From JAMQKA01 sp043951865 (GTDB lineage Bacteria; Bacteroidota; Rhodothermia; Balneolales; Balneolaceae), in contig NZ_JBINJF010000013.1 in NCBI RefSeq assembly GCF_043951865.1, positions 57,660 to 121,659 of the forward strand: DNA of 64,000 nucleotides, read 5' to 3'. Below, one piece after another: positions 1-8,684 of this stretch (positions are counted from its first letter, which is position 1; each line of letters starts with the position of its first letter). The translations under genes were made by a program, and so were the position numbers. Under the pieces are notes generated by a model. It searched no databases, had not been told where the DNA came from, and worked only from the letters and a program-made list of their open reading frames with translations.

Positions 1-739
1 ACAAGTCGAAATCCATGTTCCCGGGAATGATATCTTCCCCGATGCCCTCCGTCAAGTAGGAGTGGATCACGCTCTTGTCAAATTCACCGGTTTCAAAATA
101 ATGTTTGTAGACCGACCCGACGCTGTCAACCCCGATCACCTGGATATCAGGGTTCTGTTCCTTCAGGTATTTAGCCGCACCGCAGATCGTTCCCCCGGTG
201 CCCATACCGGCTACATAGTGTGTCACTTTCCCCCCGGTCTGATCCCATATTTCCGGTCCCGTGGTCTCGTAATGGGCCTGGGTGTTGCTCATATTGTCAT
301 ACTGGTTGGGATAGAACGAGTTGGGAATCTCTTCATTCAGCCGTTTGGCCACCGAATAGTAGCTCTTGGGATCATCGGGCTCGACATCGGTGGGACACAT
401 CCGAACCTCGGCTCCCAGTGCGCGAAGCTTGTCGATCTTTTCCTTGCTCTGCTTGTCCTGCGTGGTAAAAATGCACTTGTACCCTTTAACAGCCGCCGCC
501 AGGGCCAGCCCCATCCCCGTATTCCCGGATGTTCCCTCAATGATGGTGCCACCCGGTTTCAACAGTCCGTTTTCTTCCGCATCTTCAATCATTTTTACCG
601 CTATCCGGTCCTTGACGCTCAATCCCGGATTCAGATATTCAACTTTGGTCAGCACCGTTCCCAAAACGCCTTCTGTCACCTTGTTAAGTTTCACCAGCGG
701 GGTATTGCCGATTGTTTCTAGAATGGAATTATAGTACAT
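1..739 (-). CDS. Cystathionine beta-synthase-type PLP enzyme (C-terminus beyond window)
   Basis: This is a PLP-dependent fold-type II enzyme of the cysteine synthase/cystathionine beta-synthase family, read from the ATG at 739 and running off the left edge after 246 residues. The N-terminus has the family opening ETIGNTPLVKL, the Schiff-base lysine in SVKDR (Lys43) and the phosphate-binding loop TSGNTG. The later stretches GMGTGGT and EGIGEDIIP resemble cystathionine beta-synthases more than O-acetylserine sulfhydrylases (GIGYDFIP in the human enzyme). Expected reaction: condensation of serine with homocysteine to cystathionine, or a related beta-replacement, in the cytoplasm. Whether C-terminal CBS domains follow cannot be seen. 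A cysteine synthase is the alternative. Confidence 0.88.
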   Translation of the reverse strand, partial: MYYNSILETIGNTPLVKLNKVTEGVLGTVLTKVEYLNPGLSVKDRIAVKMIEDAEENGLLKPGGTIIEGTSGNTGMGLALAAAVKGYKCIFTTQDKQSKEKIDKLRALGAEVRMCPTDVEPDDPKSYYSVAKRLNEEIPNSFYPNQYDNMSNTQAHYETTGPEIWDQTGGKVTHYVAGMGTGGTICGAAKYLKEQNPDIQVIGVDSVGSVYKHYFETGEFDKSVIHSYLTEGIGEDIIPGNMDFDL

Positions 740-920
740 ATTCAAGATTTAATAGATGTTGCTTCTGTTTTAACTGATAGAAAGGGAATATAGGAAAATT
801 GCCTTACCAACTCGAATATCAAATAAGGGATTAATCAGAGATCCGATTTTATGGATAGACAAAAATGTTTTACTTTTGAGATTCAACGCAGAGACCGATA
901 CCAAACGAAGCAACCATTAC

Positions 921-1196
921 ATGTTTATTGAACAAAGCAAGCCAAAAGATTATGATTGCGGTTACAACCTGGACCTGATGATCGCGGCCCTTCCCCGCAT
1001 CAAAGATGAGGATGAGCGGCTGGAGTACGCCAAGCGGGCGGTGGGCTTAATCAAACAAAGTCATCCCAGCTGGGTGGATGACAACGGGAATAGCGAGGCT
1101 GCGTGGGAGCATTTTTTTCACCTGGCAGAATACGACCCGGAGGAATACGGCATCTACAACCCCTACACCTCGGGAAGTAACGATGATGCGCAGTAG
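921..1196 (+). CDS. DUF4290-like small protein
   Basis: This is a 91-residue acidic protein without signal peptide or membrane segment. The pattern of a short N-terminal block (YNLDLMIAALPRI), an acidic helix with DERLEYAKRAVGLI, and a terminal YDPEEYGIYNPY recalls DUF4290 proteins of Bacteroidota, whose function is unknown. I chose the ATG at 921. An in-frame TTG at 876 would add 15 residues, but these look unlike the rest. The gene stands alone and runs convergently with the acetyltransferase gene downstream. Assignment to DUF4290 is from memory of the family pattern and is tentative; that the frame is coding is more certain. Confidence 0.6.
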   Translation: MFIEQSKPKDYDCGYNLDLMIAALPRIKDEDERLEYAKRAVGLIKQSHPSWVDDNGNSEAAWEHFFHLAEYDPEEYGIYNPYTSGSNDDAQ

Positions 1197-1336
1197 GTAC
1201 AGAAACCACTTTCATTTGTGCGGGAGAGCCTGATGTTATTAAATATGCAATGCAATCAGCCGACTACTGACCATTTTCAGGCCTCGGGTCAACAACTTAA
1301 AACTGTACCGCACGAATAAACAGGTCATAACATACA

Positions 1337-1903
1337 TTACCCGGCATGCTGGTTTACAGGATGAAGTTCAGTCTCCTGCTGGGCCTGTTCAAATTCCTGG
1401 TCCAGCAGCCCGAAGACGAGCTTGTCACAATATCCATCATCCCTGCGAAGATGCTCACGTAGTTTGCCTTCCTGCCTGAACCCCAGCTTTTGTACTTCCT
1501 CAATCCACGTGGTATTAAAATCGAAGGCCGCCGTGCACACCTTGTGCATCTCAAGTTCATTAAAGCAGTAGGCCAGTGTTTTCCGAAGGGCTTCCACTTC
1601 ATACTTTTTACCTGTGTATTTTCGATCTCCTATGGAGCATTTCACATAGCAGCGCCGGTTCTGCGGATCAATTTCGTGCAGATCCACAATGCCGATCAGC
1701 TTGCCATTCCCGGATAGATGTATTTCAAAAAGATCTGCCGTCGCATTTTTTTCATCGACCACCGATTTGATATGCCGTAAAAAGGATTCGAAGCTTTCAA
1801 CCTTGTGGATATCCTCAGAATCAAAGTAGTTCAACTCCTCATCATTGCTCCACTTGTAGTGAAGGGCCACATTCTGCTGGTCGAAAGGCTTTATAGTAAC
1901 CAT
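1337..1903 (-). CDS. GNAT-family N-acetyltransferase (RimJ/RimL-like)
   Basis: This is a 188-residue cytoplasmic protein with the fold of small GNAT acetyltransferases of the RimJ/RimL/SpeG type. The visible elements are an N-terminal strand MVTIKPFD, a central strand pair around GKLIGIVDLHEIDPQNRR, the acetyl-CoA loop region GDRKYTGKKYEVEAL, and a C-terminal block HKVCTAAFDFNTTWIEEVQKLGFRQEG (here split by reading, residues about 120-150), where Asn and the 'KLGFRQEG' ending are typical. The substrate could be a polyamine, a ribosomal protein N-terminus or a small molecule; the sequence does not decide. ATG at 1903. It lies divergent from menF with 162 bp between them. Confidence 0.8.
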   Translation of the reverse strand: MVTIKPFDQQNVALHYKWSNDEELNYFDSEDIHKVESFESFLRHIKSVVDEKNATADLFEIHLSGNGKLIGIVDLHEIDPQNRRCYVKCSIGDRKYTGKKYEVEALRKTLAYCFNELEMHKVCTAAFDFNTTWIEEVQKLGFRQEGKLREHLRRDDGYCDKLVFGLLDQEFEQAQQETELHPVNQHAG

Positions 1904-2065
1904 AAAAGATCCTTTTTTCTTACCCCTGTTAACGTGTTTTCAAACTAGTTAGCCAAATTAATTCCTCTAATTGTCCCAAACTTCAATGTTTTTTGCAAGC
2001 CGAAATTTGTTAAAAATTAGCGGTTGCGTTATGGAATCTTCAATTTTCAATTTATATTGAAAGTA

Positions 2066-3580
2066 ATGAATGTCAAAACGTCAATTTTCTCGAACCACAT
2101 GAGCGATTCTGCTTCAGTTTCCGATACAGACGGCCAGCTGATGCTATCCGAGTATTTGGAAAGATCTGATCTTCAACATTTCATACAACAGGTTACAGCT
2201 CCAGATGCGAACAAACAATTTATCTCGTTTACGTTCCCCGTACCCCGGTTTGATCCCCTGGCCTGCCTCGAAATCCTGTCTGAGTCCACCAGCGAGTTCA
2301 ATTTTTACTGGGAAAAACCGGATCAGGAACTAGCGCTTTCGGCGGGAGGTGAGCTGGAAACCATTCGCGACGAGGGGGGAGATCGCTTCAGGGATATCGC
2401 CCGGCGGGTTGCTCAAATTGAACAGTCATCGGCCAGTTTTACCCTTTGTAACCACTCCCTGTCCGGGATCCATTTTCTGGGAGGATTTTCATTCTTTGAC
2501 AATGTTAAAAGCCGCTGGTGGAAGCCGTTTGGGTCGGGATCCCTGACGGTTCCAAGATGGCAGCTGATACGGGAGGGAAAGCTGGGGCTTTTGACGATTA
2601 ATATGAAACTTGATGACGGAGAGGACCAGGCGGCTGCCAGCAAAAAACTGGCATCGCAGTTACACAGGTTTGAACAGCTCTTCCGTCTGAATATGAAACC
2701 GCCTCCATTCACGTCCAACACTATTAATCTGGAAGAGCATACCGTACCCGCCGATCAACCGGAAGCGGAATGGACCAAAATCGTTGAGGAGGCCAAAGAG
2801 CTCATCAACAACAATGCATTCGACAAGATTGTCCTTGCCCGCGAAGTTGTCAGGACAACCCGGCAGCCGATCAGTCCCACACAGGTGCTGAATACGTTGC
2901 GCGGGCAGTACCCCGCCTGCTACAATTTTCTCATCCAGAACAGCGAAGGGAAATCTTTTCTGGGATGTTCCCCGGAACGGCTGGTATCGTTCCAAAAAAA
3001 CTACCTGCTGACCGATAGCCTGGCCGGGAGTGTCTCTCGCGGGAAAACGGCCACTGAGGATATCCACCTGGAAAAATTCCTGTTGAACAGCTCAAAGAAC
3101 AGGAGCGAACACCAGTTTGTGACCGATGCCATTGAAAAACACCTTGCGCCATTTATCCGAAAAATTGAACGTGCAGATCAGCCGGACGTAAAAAAGCTGA
3201 AGAATGTTCAGCACCTCCATACGCCGGTGCGGGCCTGGCTCAAGCAGGATACCGACCGCTATTCCATCCTGGAAAAACTGCATCCCACTCCCGCAGTTGG
3301 CGGCCATCCGCGAGACCGGGCTGTCCCTTACATAAGCAAGCTGGAAAATTTTGACCGCGGCTGGTATGCGGGTCCGGTTGGCTGGTTTAACCTCAACGGG
3401 GGCGGGGAGTTTGCGGTGGCTATTCGCAGCAGCCTTGTCGACGGCAACAAAGCACGCTTGTTTGCAGGATGTGGAATTGTCAAAGACTCCGATCCCCGGA
3501 CCGAATGGGAGGAGACGAACCTGAAGCTCATGCCAATTCTTGCAGCACTGGAAAGTAATGGAGACAGACAAGCAGAATAA
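2066..3580 (+). CDS. menF: Isochorismate synthase MenF
   Basis: Converts chorismate to isochorismate, the first committed step of classical menaquinone synthesis. The C-terminal chorismate-binding domain is complete: KIVLAREVV, FLGCSPERLV, AGSVSRGKT, LHPTPAVGGHPRDRA, the GWYAGPVGW block and AGCGIVKDSDP with the final EWEETNLKL that carries metal-binding glutamate. The length of 504 residues is at the long end for the family. The start is uncertain: the ATG at 2066 was used, an ATG at 2099 is possible, and an upstream TTG at 2024 is unlikely. No good Shine-Dalgarno precedes any of them. The 3' end overlaps menD by 23 nt, so the two are probably translationally coupled. This is the first gene of the men locus. 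Confidence 0.95.
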   Translation: MNVKTSIFSNHMSDSASVSDTDGQLMLSEYLERSDLQHFIQQVTAPDANKQFISFTFPVPRFDPLACLEILSESTSEFNFYWEKPDQELALSAGGELETIRDEGGDRFRDIARRVAQIEQSSASFTLCNHSLSGIHFLGGFSFFDNVKSRWWKPFGSGSLTVPRWQLIREGKLGLLTINMKLDDGEDQAAASKKLASQLHRFEQLFRLNMKPPPFTSNTINLEEHTVPADQPEAEWTKIVEEAKELINNNAFDKIVLAREVVRTTRQPISPTQVLNTLRGQYPACYNFLIQNSEGKSFLGCSPERLVSFQKNYLLTDSLAGSVSRGKTATEDIHLEKFLLNSSKNRSEHQFVTDAIEKHLAPFIRKIERADQPDVKKLKNVQHLHTPVRAWLKQDTDRYSILEKLHPTPAVGGHPRDRAVPYISKLENFDRGWYAGPVGWFNLNGGGEFAVAIRSSLVDGNKARLFAGCGIVKDSDPRTEWEETNLKLMPILAALESNGDRQAE

Positions 3581-5264
3581 AGCCTTTTTCTGGGCTACCA
3601 TTTTTTTGCGGGAACTGTATGCCGACGGCGTATCTCAGGTTGTTATATCCCCGGGATCGCGATCTACACCACTTACTATGGCGGCCGCTGTGCACCCGGG
3701 ATTCACCACGCGCACCGTACTGGATGAACGCTCAGCAGCCTACATGGCACTTGGCATGGCCAAAAGCGCCGGGGTTCCCGCCGTCCTGATCTGCACCTCG
3801 GGCACGGCCGCAGCCAACTATTTTCCCGCCATCATCGAGGCGCGCCACTCGGGAGTCCCGCTGCTGGTACTCACTGCCGACCGACCGCCCCACCTCCGGA
3901 ATGCAGGAGCTTCCCAGGCGATCGATCAACTCAAAATTTATGGTGACTACCCGGTCTTTTTTCATGAGGCGGGAGAACCGGTTATGGAGCCGGAAGATAT
4001 CAAACGCCTGAAAATGGCTGCCTCGCAAAGTGTCACCCTCTCGTTACGCCGGGGTGGACCCGCTCATGTCAATTTCCCCTTCCGGAAGCCGCTGGAGCCC
4101 ACTCCCTCGTTTGTAGAAAAGATCGAGGCAGAAAACCGTCTGCTCATTGACCAATCCCCTGCTCCCCAGACCTCCGTTTTCCGGACAACAGGCTCCCCTT
4201 CGGTTCCTGACGAGATCAGATCACTTATTTCAGCATCTGCCCGCCCTGTTATTGTCAAAGGTCCGGGCGGCGTGCAGCCAGATCTGGATCCGGCTGTCTC
4301 CCTGGCGGAAGCGTTGTCGGCCCCGCTGCTGGCGGAATTCCCGGCAACAGGTCATCCCAACATAATCTCCGGATTTGACGGATTTTTAAGGAATCGCTCG
4401 CTGCGCCAGAAACTAAAACCCGATCTTGTCCTGCGATTCGGCATGCAGCCGGTAAGCAAAGCCCTGGAGATCTACCTGTCGGCGTTTGATGATATTCCTC
4501 ATCTTTATTTCGGGGAACTGGAAGAATGGCAGGACGCTACGCACGCAGTCAGTCACCGACTGGAAGGACCGGGAAAACAGGTGGGCAAATCGCGGGATTA
4601 TACAAAAGCGGATCCAGGGTGGATACATTCCTGGAAAACAGCAGAGCGAACGTTCAATGCATTCCGGCAAGAGCAGCTGGAACCCGTGAATAAACTGGGT
4701 GACGGTCACGTCTTTTACTACCTGAGCCGGCAGATTCCCCGTTCATGGAATGTATTCCTGTCCAACTCGTTCCCCGTGCGCGACTGGATGCTGTTTGCGG
4801 GATCTCCCCCCCATCCCACCTTCGTAAATCGGGGCGCCAGCGGCATCGACGGGATTATATCAACATCCACAGGTGCCACGCTAGCCGGCAAAAAGCCGGG
4901 CGTTCTTTTTATCGGGGACCTGGCTGCACTGCATGACAGCAATGCGCTCCTGAGTGCAGCCGAACTGGAGGAACCGCTGGTGATTGTATTATTGAATAAT
5001 AAGGGGGGGAATATTTTTCGCATGCTGCCTGTATATGAACATAAAAAGCTGTACCTCCCCTATTTTGAGACGCCTCAAAACGTTAATTTCCGAGGCCTTG
5101 CCACTGCTCACAACCTCCCGTTTTCAGTAATCAGAACCGTGGACCAATTGAATCAAATTCAGTTAACCCATTTCACAACTCCCGGAATACACCTTCTGGA
5201 GTGTAAAACCGATTCGAAATGTTCGATGGAGCTGAGACATAAACTCTGGAATTTTTCTTCGTAA
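3558..5264 (+). CDS. menD: SEPHCHC synthase MenD
   Basis: This is the ThDP-dependent enzyme that joins isochorismate and 2-oxoglutarate to give SEPHCHC, the second step of menaquinone synthesis. The 568-residue protein shows the N-terminal signature SPGSRSTPLTMAA, the ThDP-activating glutamate in LDERSAAYMALG, the block CTSGTAAANYFPAIIEA followed by LTADRPPHLR, and a C-terminal ThDP-binding domain with GASGIDGIISTSTGA and GDLAALHD. I chose the ATG at 3558, preceded by GGAAAG, which lies inside the end of menF. The stop at 5264 is only 4 bp from menH. No sign of frameshift or missing catalytic elements. Confidence 0.96.
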   Translation: METDKQNKAFFWATIFLRELYADGVSQVVISPGSRSTPLTMAAAVHPGFTTRTVLDERSAAYMALGMAKSAGVPAVLICTSGTAAANYFPAIIEARHSGVPLLVLTADRPPHLRNAGASQAIDQLKIYGDYPVFFHEAGEPVMEPEDIKRLKMAASQSVTLSLRRGGPAHVNFPFRKPLEPTPSFVEKIEAENRLLIDQSPAPQTSVFRTTGSPSVPDEIRSLISASARPVIVKGPGGVQPDLDPAVSLAEALSAPLLAEFPATGHPNIISGFDGFLRNRSLRQKLKPDLVLRFGMQPVSKALEIYLSAFDDIPHLYFGELEEWQDATHAVSHRLEGPGKQVGKSRDYTKADPGWIHSWKTAERTFNAFRQEQLEPVNKLGDGHVFYYLSRQIPRSWNVFLSNSFPVRDWMLFAGSPPHPTFVNRGASGIDGIISTSTGATLAGKKPGVLFIGDLAALHDSNALLSAAELEEPLVIVLLNNKGGNIFRMLPVYEHKKLYLPYFETPQNVNFRGLATAHNLPFSVIRTVDQLNQIQLTHFTTPGIHLLECKTDSKCSMELRHKLWNFSS

Positions 5265-5268
5265 CGCC

Positions 5269-6096
5269 ATGAAAGTGATTATCAACCGTATTTCCTATCA
5301 TCTGGTAAAGCATCAGCAGGATCCCTCCCTGCCCTGCCTGCTTTTACTGCATGGATTTATGGGCAGTGGCAGAGTCTTTGACCATCTCATCAAGCCGCTA
5401 TCCCGATTCGTCAATCCCGTTACTCTTGATCTGCTAGGCCATGGCCGTACCCCGGGGGCCGATTCGGCAGAGCGGTACCACGTTGACTATCAACTTGAGG
5501 ATCTCCACTCCATCGTAAGCTGCCTGAACAAAGAAAAAATATTTATACACGGCTACAGCATGGGCGGGCGACTGGCATTGCGTTATGCCCTGCAACATCC
5601 CGAGACGGTCGCCGGACTGATACTGGAAAGTACCAACTACGGTATTACGGATCCCTCGGAAAGAGACCGCCGCCTGAAACTTGATGAGCAACGGGCGGCG
5701 GCCATAGAATCGGACTTCAGCCATTTTCTTTCCGACTGGCAGCAACTCCCGCTTTTCAGGCACCAAGCCGACATTCCCGAAGAGATGGTGTCGTCATACA
5801 AAGCGATCCAGCAGCGCCAGGATCCCGTTAACATGGCCCGCAGCCTGCGCGGATTTGGGACGGCACGCATGCCACCGGTGAAACACAGCCTGTTCCAGCT
5901 TTGCATGCCTGTTCTGCTGCTGGCAGGGGAGAATGATAAAAAGTACCGTAACATCCTCAATGAGATGGATCAGGATATTCCCAAGAGTAAATTTCATATT
6001 ATAAGAAAGGCCGGGCACCGTATTCACCTGGAACACCCCCGGGCATTTATTGACCAGGTAAAGGCGTTTGTCTTTTCTTCTGCCTGCAACAGCTGA
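5269..6096 (+). CDS. menH: SHCHC synthase MenH (alpha/beta hydrolase)
   Basis: This is an alpha/beta-hydrolase of 275 residues, read as MenH, which eliminates pyruvate from SEPHCHC to form SHCHC. The oxyanion motif LLLHGFMGSG, the nucleophile elbow GYSMGG (Ser97), an acidic residue in GENDKK (Asp223) and the catalytic histidine in AGHRIHLEHP (His250) are all present. By itself the fold could serve many hydrolases; the function comes from the position 4 bp after menD and ahead of menB. ATG at 5269. It is the last gene of the tight menF-D-H run. A 231-bp gap containing a foldback repeat follows. Confidence 0.92.
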   Translation: MKVIINRISYHLVKHQQDPSLPCLLLLHGFMGSGRVFDHLIKPLSRFVNPVTLDLLGHGRTPGADSAERYHVDYQLEDLHSIVSCLNKEKIFIHGYSMGGRLALRYALQHPETVAGLILESTNYGITDPSERDRRLKLDEQRAAAIESDFSHFLSDWQQLPLFRHQADIPEEMVSSYKAIQQRQDPVNMARSLRGFGTARMPPVKHSLFQLCMPVLLLAGENDKKYRNILNEMDQDIPKSKFHIIRKAGHRIHLEHPRAFIDQVKAFVFSSACNS

Positions 6097-6192
6097 CAAA
6101 ACCCGGTCCCCAAAAAAAAGACCAGCATGAAATACATTTTTTTAACGTCACATTAAGCAACTGATCCCCAAATTAAGTGTTACCGGCAGCGC

Positions 6193-6302
6193 CTAATCCG
6201 GATTATTCACCAAGAAATTTGGGCTATATATGATTTTCGATATATCAAACAATACCAAAGGGGTAACCTTTTTTTATAATTTCGTGAGAAATCCGGGCTA
6301 AC
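6193..6302. repeat. Foldback MITE-like repeat, copy 1
   Basis: This 110-bp element has imperfect terminal inverted repeats: CCGGATTATTCACCAAGAAA on the left, and on the right a sequence whose reverse complement starts GTTAGCCCGGATTTCTCACG. Its interior (TTTCGATATATCAAACAATA) matches the interior of copy 3 at 16276-16514 on the opposite strand. It contains no reading frame. It fills most of the gap between menH and menB. Confidence 0.75.
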
Positions 6303-6327
6303 TCTTCAAAATTACAGCATTGACATT

Positions 6328-7167
6328 ATGAGTACAGAATGGAATACCGTAAAAAATTATGATGACATCACCTTCAAGAAAAAGAAGGGCATCGCACGCA
6401 TTGCGATTAACCGGCCGGAGGTACGCAACGCCTTTCGCCCGAAAACACTTTTTGAACTGCAGGAAGCATTTCTGAATGTCCGGGAAGACACCAGCATCGG
6501 GGTGGTGCTGTTGACAGGTGAAGGACCCTCCGCCAAGGATGGCAAATGGGCGTTTTGTTCGGGAGGCGACCAGCGCGTGCGCGATAAACTCGGGTACAAG
6601 GATGATGAGGGCACCCCCCGCCTCAACGTGCTGGACCTGCAGCGCCTGATCCGGTTTATGGGGAAGGTCGTTATTTGTGTAGTTCCGGGCTGGGCTGTCG
6701 GGGGCGGACACAGCCTGCACGTGGTGTGTGACCTAACCATTGCGAGCAAGGAGCACGCCATTTTCAAGCAGACCGATGCCGACGTAGCCAGTTTTGACGG
6801 GGGATACGGCTCCGCCCTGCTTGCGCGACAGGTGGGACAAAAAAGGGCGCGGGAAATTTTCTTTTTGGGGCGAAGCTACTCCGCGCAGGAAGCCTACGAG
6901 ATGGGCATGGTCAACGCGGTCGTTCCGCATGAAAAGCTGGAAGAGACGGCCTGCCAGTGGGCTCAGGAGATCCTTGCAAAGAGTCCCACGGCTATCCGCA
7001 TGATCAAATACGCGTTTAACCTGTTGGATGACGGCATGGTGGGCCAGCAGGTCTTCTCCGGCGAAGCCACCCGCCTGGCCTACATGACCGATGAAGCCAA
7101 AGAGGGCCGCGATGCGTTCCTTGAAAAGCGCAAACCCAACTGGGATGATACTCCCTGGATTGGATAA
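6328..7167 (+). CDS. menB: 1,4-dihydroxy-2-naphthoyl-CoA synthase MenB
   Basis: This is a crotonase-fold enzyme that closes the naphthoquinone ring from o-succinylbenzoyl-CoA. The 279 residues match MenB across the whole length: an N-terminal NRPEVRNAFRP, the MenB-specific insert DGKWAFCSGGDQRVR, PGWAVGGGHSLHVVCDLTIA, the later block VASFDGGYGSALLARQVG, and the C-terminal hallmark FLEKRKPNW. The AVGGGH element suggests the bicarbonate-dependent type, by family knowledge. ATG at 6328. A strong hairpin terminator lies just after the stop. The gene belongs functionally with menF-D-H but is separated from them by the repeat element. Confidence 0.96.
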   Translation: MSTEWNTVKNYDDITFKKKKGIARIAINRPEVRNAFRPKTLFELQEAFLNVREDTSIGVVLLTGEGPSAKDGKWAFCSGGDQRVRDKLGYKDDEGTPRLNVLDLQRLIRFMGKVVICVVPGWAVGGGHSLHVVCDLTIASKEHAIFKQTDADVASFDGGYGSALLARQVGQKRAREIFFLGRSYSAQEAYEMGMVNAVVPHEKLEETACQWAQEILAKSPTAIRMIKYAFNLLDDGMVGQQVFSGEATRLAYMTDEAKEGRDAFLEKRKPNWDDTPWIG

Positions 7168-7181
7168 TCTACTTAATAAAA

Positions 7182-7209
7182 AAGCCCCGTGCTTTTATCC
7201 ACGGGGCTT
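7182..7209. terminator. Bidirectional terminator between menB and the glutamine synthetase gene
   Basis: A perfect 10-bp stem (AAGCCCCGTG / CACGGGGCTT) with an 8-nt loop sits between the stop codons of two convergent genes. It is flanked by A-rich sequence on the menB side, giving U-rich RNA for the minus-strand transcript. Confidence 0.8.
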
Positions 7210-7230
7210 GCAAATCGAGTTTATCGGTTC

Positions 7231-8244
7231 TTAGCCGGTAGCAAGCTTGGTCGTTTTGATAATACGAGCAGCTACCTTGTAAGGATCGGCGTTGGAAGCC
7301 GGGCGGCGATCTTCCAGTCGTCCTTTCCAGCCCTCTTCTACAGTAGGGACCGGGATACGAATGGAAGCACCGCGGTCAGAAACGCCGTAACTAAACTTGT
7401 CGATAGACTGCGTTTCGTGCTTGCCGGTCAGGCGCTTGTCGTTGTCGGCACCATACACGGCAATGTGCTCTTGAATATGATTACCAAACTCTTCGCAGAC
7501 CTTGGTCATCAGTTCTTTACCGCCTTTGTCACGCATTGCGCCATTAGAGAAGTTTGCGTGCATTCCGGAACCATTCCAGTCGGTATCACCCAGCGGCTTG
7601 GGATGCCAGTCGATAACGATACTGTACTTTTCGGCCGTCCGTTCAAGCAAGTATCGCCCAACCCAGATTTCATCTCCTGTTTTGGCCGCACCTTTTCCAA
7701 AAATCTGAAACTCCCACTGGCCGGCAGCTACCTCGGCGTTCGTACCTTCCACGTTCAAGCCTGCTTCAAGGCACAAGTCCAGGTGCTCGTCCTTCAGTTC
7801 GCGGCCGAACGCGGCATCAGCGCCCACGCCACAGTAGTACGGTCCCTGCGGGGCGGGATATCCACCTTCAGGGAAACCCAGCGGAAGGCCGGTATCGGGA
7901 TCAATCATAAAGTATTCCTGCTCAAATCCGAACCAGAAATCTTCGTCCTCGTCGTCGATGTGAGCACGCCCGTTGGTCTCGTGAGGAGTCCCATCCGCAT
8001 TGAGTACTTCTGTCATTACAAGATAGCCATGCTTTACGGCAGGATCTGGATAGATGGCAACCGGTTTTAAGATGCAATCAGAAGCCTCGCCGGTAGCCTG
8101 CTCAGTTGAGCTTCCGTCAAATGACCAGTTAGGTACATCCTCGAGATCTCCGCTGAAATCATGCAAAATACGGGTCTTGCTTCTCAGAGTTTGCGTTGGT
8201 TTGTAACCATCAAGCCAGATGTATTCAAGTTTAGAATATGCCAT
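7231..8244 (-). CDS. glnII: Glutamine synthetase, type II (eukaryotic-like)
   Basis: Makes glutamine from glutamate, ammonia and ATP in the cytoplasm. At 337 residues it is far shorter than type I (about 470) or type III (about 700) enzymes and matches the type II family: an N-terminal beta-grasp with EYIWLDGY, then PNWSFDGSSTEQA, the catalytic-domain start FGFEQEYFMID, PQGPYYCGVG, NAEVAAGQWEFQ, DWNGSGMHANFS and the C-terminal blocks GVSDRGASIRIP and DRRPASNADPY. Type II enzymes are known in eukaryotes, rhizobia, streptomycetes and some Bacteroidota relatives. ATG at 8244. It is transcribed alone, away from menA, from a 440-bp upstream region. It splits the men genes into two groups. Confidence 0.95.
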   Translation of the reverse strand: MAYSKLEYIWLDGYKPTQTLRSKTRILHDFSGDLEDVPNWSFDGSSTEQATGEASDCILKPVAIYPDPAVKHGYLVMTEVLNADGTPHETNGRAHIDDEDEDFWFGFEQEYFMIDPDTGLPLGFPEGGYPAPQGPYYCGVGADAAFGRELKDEHLDLCLEAGLNVEGTNAEVAAGQWEFQIFGKGAAKTGDEIWVGRYLLERTAEKYSIVIDWHPKPLGDTDWNGSGMHANFSNGAMRDKGGKELMTKVCEEFGNHIQEHIAVYGADNDKRLTGKHETQSIDKFSYGVSDRGASIRIPVPTVEEGWKGRLEDRRPASNADPYKVAARIIKTTKLATG

Positions 8245-8684
8245 GTGAGTTTCAGTAATTAGTTGTTGTTTGGATGTTATGCTTATAATTAAACATTCAG
8301 AATGAGAAGTGCCTTGTCAGCAACTAATTATTATTGCATAATTAATCAGTCGAATGTTTCTGCCATCTACATATGAATGTTCAGGCAGAATGACAATCTG
8401 CAACTGAATTTAGTTTCCGTCGGTTCAACCATTCGTTGCCGAGCACTTCAAATTCGTTTCCAATAAAAAACTTTTTATTCATATAATCAACAAATATTTA
8501 GCTTCTTTTTCTTTTTTGCATAATTCATTAATGCTATGCAAACTATTGAGCCTAATTTTTTAATACTCTAGTCCGAATCGCACGGATTCAACGGATACCC
8601 CGTTTCACCGGAATTTCGTTTAAAAACAACTCCTTAAAGCCTTAACTTCCGCTAACCGAAATTTCAACTGTCAGACGAATATTT
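8245..8684. promoter_or_regulatory. Divergent intergenic region between the glutamine synthetase gene and menA
   Basis: This AT-rich 440-bp region has no reading frame that I can support. It should carry promoters in both directions. An inverted repeat TTTGCATA (8515-8522) / TATGCAAA (8535-8542) with a 12-nt spacer is visible, and a related TTGCATAATTAATCA lies at about 8334-8348. These could be regulator sites, but nothing identifies the regulator. Confidence 0.35.

Noticed and set aside
7189..8070. Long plus-strand frame of 293 codons
   Set aside because: Lies antisense to the glutamine synthetase gene and has no protein-like pattern; it results from codon bias of the real gene.
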